Shown here piece after piece: positions 1 through 3,652 of a stretch of 5,944 bases of DNA. The notes beneath the pieces were generated by a model. It ran no database searches. It saw only the letters and a list, made by a program, of their open reading frames with translations, and was not told where the DNA came from. A program made the position numbers and the translations under genes. The stretch is from UBA920 sp038257015 (GTDB lineage Bacteria; Patescibacteriota; Doudnabacteria; UBA920): the NCBI GenBank assembly GCA_038257015.1, contig JBBSJS010000050.1, positions 1 through 5,944 on the forward strand, written 5' to 3'. The first letter of the stretch is position 1. Each line of letters begins with the position of its first letter.

Positions 1-125
1 CGAGTGCGAGACTGGCCGTGTTGACCAGGCGCGAAGTTACGCTTCTGCAAGATGCGCGCGTCTTTGGCTGTGAAAGCAAATCCTAAGCGACGGGCTTTTT
101 TAACTTTTGGTCCTGTGTATCTCAT
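1..125 (-). CDS. rpsD: 30S ribosomal protein S4, N-terminal part (cut by window edge)
   Basis: S4 is a primary 16S rRNA-binding protein that starts assembly of the 30S body; in many bacteria it also represses its own operon by binding mRNA. Only the first 41 codons are here. The product begins MRYTGPKVKKARRLG, and residues 32-36 read PGQHG, both hallmarks of the S4 N-terminal segment. The cysteines that bind zinc in many S4 proteins are absent, so this is a zinc-free form, and the segment between the RYTGP start and PGQHG is shorter than in E. coli. The ATG at 125-123 lies 23 nt after the rpsK stop. The leader before it is A/T-rich with no Shine-Dalgarno. It is the last visible gene of the infA-rpmJ-rpsM-rpsK-rpsD operon. 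The globular part, with its S4 RNA-binding domain, lies beyond the left edge. Confidence 0.95.
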   Translation of the reverse strand, partial: MRYTGPKVKKARRLGFAFTAKDARILQKRNFAPGQHGQSRT

Positions 126-148
126 AATATTTCAAATAAAACTAAGGG

Positions 149-616
149 TTAAACGCGTCGCACTTTCTTCTTGCGAACTCCGCCATGAGGAGTCGGCGTG
201 CGGTCTTTAATAGATAATACGGTAAGTCCGGAACCTTGTAGAGCGCGAATTGCTGACTCACGACCGGCACCGATGCCTTTGATAAAGATATCAATTTCTT
301 GTAAACCACGTTCTTTAATACGTACCAAAACATCTTCCATGGTTTTGCCACCAGCATACGGAGTAGATTTCTTGGAACCTTTAAAGCCGGCACGACCAGC
401 GCTACCCCAAGCAAAGACATTACCAACAACATCAGTTACAGACACGATTGTGTTGTTATAAGTTGAAGTGATATAAACCTTACCTTTAGGGATTTTAATC
501 TTGGACTTCTTTTTCTTGCTATTCTTAATCTTGGAAGATAGATCGGTCATCAAGACTTCCTTAACTCCGGCAGATTCAGTTGCAGATTCAGTTGTAGTAG
601 TTTTTTCGTCTGACAT
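149..616 (-). CDS. rpsK: 30S ribosomal protein S11 with N-terminal extension
   Basis: S11 sits on the 30S platform near the 3' major domain of 16S rRNA and helps form the mRNA exit region. The S11 core runs from about residue 42 to 155: KGKVYITSTYNNTIVSVTD, then WGSAGRAGFKGSKKSTPYA, then the C-terminal RTPTPHGGVRKKKVRRV. The product is 155 aa against about 129 in E. coli. The excess is an N-terminal tail of about 40 residues, first Thr/Glu/Ser-rich (with an exact TESA-TESA repeat) and then Lys-rich, as often seen in CPR ribosomal proteins. The start at 616 has no Shine-Dalgarno. An internal ATG (Met23, 550-548) is preceded by AAGGA at 7 nt and would give a 133-aa protein, so the true start is unsettled. 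The usual PHNGCRPPK tail motif is altered to PHGGVRKKK. The gene lies 60 nt after rpsM and 23 nt before rpsD. Confidence 0.95.
   Translation of the reverse strand: MSDEKTTTTESATESAGVKEVLMTDLSSKIKNSKKKKSKIKIPKGKVYITSTYNNTIVSVTDVVGNVFAWGSAGRAGFKGSKKSTPYAGGKTMEDVLVRIKERGLQEIDIFIKGIGAGRESAIRALQGSGLTVLSIKDRTPTPHGGVRKKKVRRV
548..562 (-). promoter_or_regulatory. Internal Shine-Dalgarno and alternative ATG of rpsK
   Basis: Inside the rpsK frame, AAGGA (minus strand, 562-558) stands 7 nt before an in-frame ATG at 550-548 (codon 23). This is one of only two convincing Shine-Dalgarno-like motifs in the window; the upstream ATG at 616 has none. Starting here would remove the acidic Thr/Glu/Ser tail but keep the Lys-rich stretch. 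It could be the real or a second start, or a coincidence of the Lys-Glu codons. Confidence 0.4.
570..593. repeat. Exact 12-bp tandem duplication in the rpsK 5' end
   Basis: The plus-strand unit GCAGATTCAGTT occurs twice head to tail (570-581 and 582-593). On the coding strand it gives the duplicated peptide TESA-TESA in the S11 N-terminal tail. Being in frame and perfect, it looks like a recent slippage or unequal-crossover duplication in a weakly constrained part of the gene. Confidence 0.85.
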
Positions 617-641
617 AATTTAAATAAGTGAATAAGCTGGT

Positions 642-665
642 GCCAAATCTGAGTAATCAGATGGC
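642..665 (-). promoter_or_regulatory. Hairpin in the rpsM/rpsK spacer
   Basis: In the transcript, GCC-ATCTGA pairs with TCAGAT-(UU bulge)-GGC around a UUAC loop: 9 base pairs with one 2-nt bulge. It begins 11 nt after the rpsM stop. No U-tract follows (the next bases are ACCAGCTTATT), so it is not a normal intrinsic terminator. It may be a translational control element, an RNase processing site or an mRNA stabiliser; the role is inferred only from position. Confidence 0.55.
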
Positions 666-676
666 GGATATTAAGT

Positions 677-1066
677 CTAGGTCTTTTCTGCTGATTTCTT
701 TCTTCCAGAACCGGCAGTTCTACGCACGTTGCCGTGACGAGTACGAGAGTTGGTCTTAGTTCTTTGACCACGAACCGGCAAACTTTTAGCGTGACGACTA
801 CCGCGGTATGAACCAATTTCTTTCAAACGTTTGATATTCAAAACTACTTGTTGACGAAGGTTACCTTCAATCTTGTAGTTTTTTTCCATAAACTCACGTA
901 GTTTATTGATATCAGCATCTGATAAGTCTTTTGTACGAGTGTCTGGACTAATACCAGTGCCAGCTAAAGTCTTTTTCGCCAAAGTCGGTCCGACTCCGTA
1001 GATGTACTGTAGCGACGCTTCTATTCTTTTTTCGTTTGGAATATTTACTCCGGCAATACGAGCCAT
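677..1066 (-). CDS. rpsM: 30S ribosomal protein S13
   Basis: S13 is in the 30S head, contacts the P-site tRNA through its C-terminal tail and forms intersubunit bridges with the 50S. The 129-aa product matches the family along its whole length. MARIAGVNIPNEKRIEASL opens the protein, YIYGVGPTLAKK (residues 22-33) is the helix-two-turn-helix start, and the S13 signature RGQRTKTNSRTRHG is near the C-terminus, followed by a basic tail ending GRKKSAEKT. Length is close to the roughly 118-120 aa norm, with a slightly long tail. The ATG at 1066 fits the family start exactly. The leader before it (TTATTAGATAAATTT) has no Shine-Dalgarno. It is the only gene here ending in TAG. It lies 74 nt after rpmJ, in the usual rpmJ-rpsM-rpsK-rpsD order. 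Confidence 0.97.
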   Translation of the reverse strand: MARIAGVNIPNEKRIEASLQYIYGVGPTLAKKTLAGTGISPDTRTKDLSDADINKLREFMEKNYKIEGNLRQQVVLNIKRLKEIGSYRGSRHAKSLPVRGQRTKTNSRTRHGNVRRTAGSGRKKSAEKT

Positions 1067-1103
1067 AAATTTATCTAATAATTAATTAACAATAAAAGCC
1101 GAG

Positions 1104-1129
1104 ACCTTCAGACTTCTAAGTCTTTAGGC
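1104..1129 (-). promoter_or_regulatory. Hairpin in the rpmJ/rpsM spacer
   Basis: The transcript segment folds as GCCU-AA-AGACU-UAGA-AGUCU-GA-AGGU: a perfect 5-bp inner stem with a UAGA loop, a symmetric AA/GA internal loop, and a 4-bp outer stem with one G-U pair. It starts 12 nt after the rpmJ stop and ends 37 nt before the rpsM ATG. In E. coli the S4-binding pseudoknot of the alpha operon is also just before rpsM, which makes a feedback role conceivable. No U-tract follows, so termination is unlikely. Confidence 0.5.
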
Positions 1130-1140
1130 ATTCGACTAAA

Positions 1141-1254
1141 TTAACCTTGTCTCTGTTTGTGTTTAGGAACTTCGCAGATAACATAAACACGGCCAAATCG
1201 CTTTACGACTTTGCACTTCTTGCAGATAGGTTTTACACTTGCTCTTACTTTCAT
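1141..1254 (-). CDS. rpmJ: 50S ribosomal protein L36
   Basis: L36 is the small zinc-ribbon protein of the 50S subunit, bound to 23S rRNA. This 37-aa ORF reads MKVRASVKPICKKCKVVKR and on to HKQRQG, the normal length and sequence of the zinc-binding (C+) paralogue. The four ligands are Cys11, Cys14, Cys27 and His32 (C-x2-C-x12-C-x4-H), all present. The ATG at 1254-1252 is preceded by AAGGA at 8 nt, the clearest ribosome binding site of any gene start here. The gene lies 122 nt after infA and 74 nt before rpsM. The infA spacer holds an elaborate fold that closes just before the Shine-Dalgarno, so initiation at rpmJ may be the controlled step. Confidence 0.96.
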   Translation of the reverse strand: MKVRASVKPICKKCKVVKRFGRVYVICEVPKHKQRQG

Positions 1255-1262
1255 GAATTTTA

Positions 1263-1267
1263 TCCTT
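1263..1267 (-). promoter_or_regulatory. Shine-Dalgarno of rpmJ
   Basis: AAGGA on the minus strand ends 8 nt before the rpmJ ATG. It stands out because the starts of infA, rpsM, rpsD, pgi and the 599-aa gene show no such motif. It lies 4 nt downstream of the 3' arm of the closing stem described at 1272-1350, so folding upstream could affect its access. Confidence 0.75.
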
Positions 1268-1271
1268 GCAA

Positions 1272-1350
1272 GCCTCTGAGCTTAACAATTGAGGAAATCT
1301 TTGGTTGAAACGATTTCCGCAGCCGTGAGTAATGAAACTCTTACAGAGGC
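1272..1350 (-). ncRNA. Candidate structured mRNA element (multibranch) between infA and rpmJ
   Basis: In the infA-rpmJ transcript, a 7-bp closing stem GCCUCUG/CAGAGGC (1350-1344 with 1278-1272) encloses two hairpins. One is GAGU-UUCAUU-ACUC (1340-1327). The other is GGAAAUC/GAUUUCC (1318-1312 with 1299-1293), extendable past a bulged G by UUU/AAA to leave a CAACC loop. Both main stems are perfect Watson-Crick. A competing small hairpin, CUCU-GUA-AGAG (1348-1338), would break both the closing stem and the first hairpin, so two states are possible. The element fills most of the 122-nt spacer and stops just before the rpmJ Shine-Dalgarno. It has no U-tract. It matches no riboswitch or leader family I recognise. 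A ribosomal-protein-binding autoregulatory site is the leading guess. Confidence 0.5.
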
Positions 1351-1376
1351 CGCTATATTTATGTTATTGAAATAAA

Positions 1377-1607
1377 TTAGCGAAGACGTCGGGTGATACG
1401 ACCTTTGGTAAGATCATATGGAGTTACCTCCAAAAGCACCTTGTCCCCTGGCAAAACCCTGATTCGATGAATTCTCATCTTTCCGGATAAATGCCCCAAA
1501 ATAACTTGCCCTGAATCCAATTCTACGCGAAATACAGCATTAGGCAAGCTTTCTACAACTTTGCCTTCTAGCTCGATCGATTGATTAGTGGAGTCGGAAC
1601 TTCCCAA
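1377..1607 (-). CDS. infA: Translation initiation factor IF-1
   Basis: IF-1 occupies the ribosomal A site during initiation and works with IF-2 and IF-3 to select the start codon. The 76-aa product is one S1-like OB-fold with typical IF-1 motifs: EGKVVESLPNAVFRVEL (residues 14-30), GHLSGKMRIHRIRVLPGDKV (38-57) and TPYDLTKGRITRR (62-74). The family is about 72 aa, so this is full length. The start is TTG at 1607-1605. Between the upstream in-frame TAA (1631-1629) and the conserved core there is no ATG or GTG in frame, so TTG is the only standard choice. No Shine-Dalgarno is visible. It is the first gene of the ribosomal operon, about 50 nt behind a strong predicted promoter. The very weak start, on a factor that itself helps select start codons, may limit its expression. 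Confidence 0.95.
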   Translation of the reverse strand: MGSSDSTNQSIELEGKVVESLPNAVFRVELDSGQVILGHLSGKMRIHRIRVLPGDKVLLEVTPYDLTKGRITRRLR

Positions 1608-1639
1608 ATTCTTGATATTCTTAAGGAGTTATTTCGTAA

Positions 1640-1654
1640 TACTCGGTTCGAGTA
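1640..1654 (-). promoter_or_regulatory. Hairpin at the predicted 5' end of the infA operon mRNA
   Basis: TACTCG-AAC-CGAGTA forms a perfect 6-bp stem with a 3-nt loop. It begins about 3 nt after the expected transcription start (near 1657). A hairpin at the extreme 5' end can protect mRNA from 5'-end-dependent decay. As DNA it is a palindrome just downstream of the promoter and could also be an operator. The sequence does not tell which. Confidence 0.5.
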
Positions 1655-1663
1655 ATTTCCATA

Positions 1664-1691
1664 ATTTTAGCACAAGTAAAGTTTTTGTCAA
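1664..1691 (-). promoter_or_regulatory. Promoter of the infA-rpmJ-rpsM-rpsK-rpsD operon
   Basis: The -35 is TTGACA (1691-1686), a perfect consensus. The -10 is TAAAAT (1669-1664), five of six matches, with a 16-nt spacer, and TGC directly before it supplies the extended -10 TGn motif. Transcription should start near A1657 or A1658, giving a leader of about 50 nt before the infA TTG. It lies in the 120-nt gap after the 599-aa gene. This is the strongest promoter-like sequence in the window, as expected for a ribosomal protein operon. Confidence 0.85.
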
Positions 1692-1727
1692 CTCCGAATC
1701 AAGAACATTTGGAACAGAAATTAAGGG

Positions 1728-3527
1728 TTATTCAACCTTTATCTCAATTTTATTACTCATCCTCGGCAAATACTGTAAAAAGGTTGGGAAAACTATCAAA
1801 CGAGATTCTTCGATGTCTGGGTTTGATTCTAGAATCTGCTTGGCTTCATTACGGCTTTTACCCGCAAGTTGTGTTTTGATTGAAGATAAATCCATCTCCG
1901 GCACGCTCTCAGATTCATAAGTAAGTGAAATTTGCATTCGGCCAGTAGCCAAATCGAAGCTATTAATTTTGTAGGCAATTGTGTCCTTATCTTCTTCTTG
2001 AAGAATTTTACCAGAACCTAGAGTTTGACCAACTCTCTCTCTGAGGAGTTGCTTTAAAGCTTGTTCGTTAAACGCAATTCCAGAAATACTTAATTGAGCA
2101 CTCGCGAGAAATGTTGGTGTTTCTGTTTGCTCTGGTTTGTCCATTGAAAACGCATCAAAGTTTAGTTGATACCCACCTTCAACAAGATTCATATTTTCTG
2201 CTTCTAAACTTGCATCTATTTCGGTAAGGGCCATTTCTTCAAACTTTTCACGCGCAGCCTGAGTGTCATCGGGAGTAATTATAGATGTGAAGCGTGATGA
2301 ACCACCAATTACTTGAGTTATGGTTTTGGCATACAATCTTTGAGGTTGACTGCCAAAAGCTTGGTTGGTTATTTCTAAGCGTGTGCCAGCTGGCAAATTA
2401 AACAGCTCTCCCCCGCCATCAGCTACAATATCAGCAGTAGGTGCATCTGCGTCATTACTTGCAGAATTAATATTTCTAACATTGTTTTGATCCTCACTGA
2501 AGAAGTAATTCTTTGAACCTACAGTCAAAACAGTGGTACTAGCTCGTAAGGTCATTGGACTGCCAGTGAGGTTATAGATACCTACCCTGCCTTGAGCTTT
2601 ACTGCCAATTTCTTTCTTTCCTAAAGTTTGGAAAGTTTCGTTGTAAGATTTTGTTTCTGTAATCAACCTTCCAGGCACAGTCAGGTTAGCAGAATCAGTT
2701 TCAGTCACTTGAGTACTGATTGTAACATCTAAGTCTCGGGAAATACTTTGTGTTTTTGCTTTCACGGTAACACTGGCGCTTGGCAACACAACCCATACTA
2801 GTAAAATAGATACTATTAAAGCCACGGCTATAAAACTAATCAGAAGTCTTTTGTGTGACTTCTTTTTTTGTGGAGCAAGAGTTTTATCAGATGGTGGAAT
2901 ATACCAATTGCGCTGGGACGGTACTTCAGTTGGTGCTACTTGTACATTTGAAGCAGATATAGCTACCGCAACAGCAGCAGCATTAGCAGAAGCTGATGCC
3001 AAATTTCTGTTTGGATATGTTTCTAAAAAATCATTTGTTATAGGTTCCCGTTTCAGTTGACGTGAAGCTTTGTGGCGCACAGCAGATTTTGCGACTGGTG
3101 CAGCAATTTTTTGTGGTGTCACAATTTTCTTTGGGAGTTTTGAAATAGGAACTGGTTCCAATTCTGGTTGAAACGGCAACTCATCAACTGGTGGTTCTGC
3201 TGAGATAATTGCTTTTTGCTCTATTGGCTGTCTCACTCGAATATCAGAAAAGCCATTAGACTTAATTGTTTTTGGTAAAAACTTTAGATTAAACCCAGCT
3301 TCTTTGGCAAACATCTGACCTTTAGTATCCATGGTCAAAATGGAAACTTTTTTGCCAAGCATATCAATCTGCTTCTTTAGCAGTCGCAAGTTGATACTAT
3401 CTGAAAAAATAAAACTCTTTTTTGGGAATACCAAAACTACATCATCACCTCTCTCACGATCCAAGCGAGCGACAATCTTAGAGACATCATCTTCTAAATT
3501 TAGATAAATAGTTTTTGGGTTCGCCAT
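1728..3527 (-). CDS. Membrane-anchored protein with baseplate-J-like domain, function unknown
   Basis: The 599-aa product has four visible parts. Residues 5-85 look like a small alpha/beta domain (VVLVFPKKSF, INLRLLKKQIDMLGKKVSIL). Residues 100-220 are a Pro/Ala/Lys-rich, probably disordered linker with an alanine-rich run at 177-190. Residues 227-249 form one strongly hydrophobic helix preceded by KKKSHKR, predicting a cytoplasmic N-terminus and an outside C-terminus. Residues 252-599 are a beta-rich region with GRVGIYNLTGSP, DIVADGGGELFNLPAGTRLEI and an adjacent IGGSSR, resembling proteins annotated as baseplate-J-like in CPR genomes. There is no catalytic motif and no cysteine-rich part. 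The ATG at 3527 gives the family-like N-terminus; no Shine-Dalgarno precedes it. It stands alone between a terminator and the infA promoter, so it is probably its own transcription unit. A surface or envelope role is inferred; a phage-tail role is not implied, as no phage gene is near. Confidence 0.75.
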   Translation of the reverse strand: MANPKTIYLNLEDDVSKIVARLDRERGDDVVLVFPKKSFIFSDSINLRLLKKQIDMLGKKVSILTMDTKGQMFAKEAGFNLKFLPKTIKSNGFSDIRVRQPIEQKAIISAEPPVDELPFQPELEPVPISKLPKKIVTPQKIAAPVAKSAVRHKASRQLKREPITNDFLETYPNRNLASASANAAAVAVAISASNVQVAPTEVPSQRNWYIPPSDKTLAPQKKKSHKRLLISFIAVALIVSILLVWVVLPSASVTVKAKTQSISRDLDVTISTQVTETDSANLTVPGRLITETKSYNETFQTLGKKEIGSKAQGRVGIYNLTGSPMTLRASTTVLTVGSKNYFFSEDQNNVRNINSASNDADAPTADIVADGGGELFNLPAGTRLEITNQAFGSQPQRLYAKTITQVIGGSSRFTSIITPDDTQAAREKFEEMALTEIDASLEAENMNLVEGGYQLNFDAFSMDKPEQTETPTFLASAQLSISGIAFNEQALKQLLRERVGQTLGSGKILQEEDKDTIAYKINSFDLATGRMQISLTYESESVPEMDLSSIKTQLAGKSRNEAKQILESNPDIEESRLIVFPTFLQYLPRMSNKIEIKVE

Positions 3528-3536
3528 AGTGTCTTT

Positions 3537-3565
3537 ATCTTATATATATTTGAGATTAGAGGCAA
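3537..3565 (-). promoter_or_regulatory. Candidate promoter of the 599-aa gene
   Basis: TTGCCT (3565-3560, four of six -35 matches) and TAAGAT (3542-3537, four of six -10 matches) are separated by an ideal 17 nt. Transcription would start around 3530, only a few bases before the ATG at 3527, giving a leaderless or near-leaderless mRNA. An alternative -10, TATAAG (3544-3539), would have a 15-nt spacer. The region is A/T-rich, so chance matches are easy. Confidence 0.45.
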
Positions 3566-3589
3566 CCAGACAATTTTACCTCAAATATA
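3545..3589. repeat. 10-bp inverted repeat over the 599-aa gene promoter
   Basis: TATATTTGAG (minus strand, 3589-3580) and its exact complement CTCAAATATA (3554-3545) flank a 25-nt gap. The downstream arm lies inside the -35/-10 spacer and the -35 falls in the gap, so a protein bound at both arms would overlap RNA polymerase. It could be an operator or, in RNA, a long-loop stem. A/T richness lowers the weight of the match. Confidence 0.5.
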
Positions 3590-3590
3590 A

Positions 3591-3624
3591 GGAAAATCCC
3601 GAATTTTATAGTTCGGGATTTTCC
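3591..3624 (-). terminator. Intrinsic terminator after pgi
   Basis: A perfect 13-bp stem, GGAAAATCCCGAA/TTCGGGATTTTCC, encloses the 8-nt loop CTATAAAA. It begins 28 nt after the pgi stop. The GC-rich inner part CCCGAA/TTCGGG is followed by ATTTTCCTTATATTT, a broken U-tract. It is A/U-flanked symmetrically and could act in both directions. It separates the alaS-pgi operon from the 599-aa gene. The palindrome TTCCATGGAA (3621-3630) overlaps its upstream arm. Confidence 0.8.
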
Positions 3625-3652
3625 ATGGAATGTTTATTGATACCTTTAATTC

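Noticed and set aside
142..432. Minus-strand ORF overlapping rpsK in another frame
   Set aside because: It lies inside the certain S11 frame and has no family features.
1255..1376. Intrinsic terminator between infA and rpmJ
   Set aside because: No U-tract follows any of the stems, and termination here would cut off essential ribosomal genes.
1621..1662. Small ORF of 13 codons (MEITRTEYYEITP) before infA
   Set aside because: Its ATG (1662-1660) lies upstream of the predicted transcription start (about 1657), directly after the -10, and has no ribosome binding site; it is unlikely to be translated.
1588..1920. Plus-strand ORFs opposite infA and the end of the 599-aa gene
   Set aside because: They cross the infA promoter and the coding strands of well-supported genes, show no recognisable protein features, and look like antisense shadows.
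2940..3000. GCA/GCT-rich triplet run that might be a microsatellite
   Set aside because: It is the alanine-rich linker of the 599-aa protein (residues 177-195), with mixed codons and no exact repeat unit.
3621..3630. TTCCATGGAA palindrome as a separate operator
   Set aside because: It overlaps the upstream arm of the pgi terminator and lies too far from the next promoter to assign a role; noted only as part of that region.
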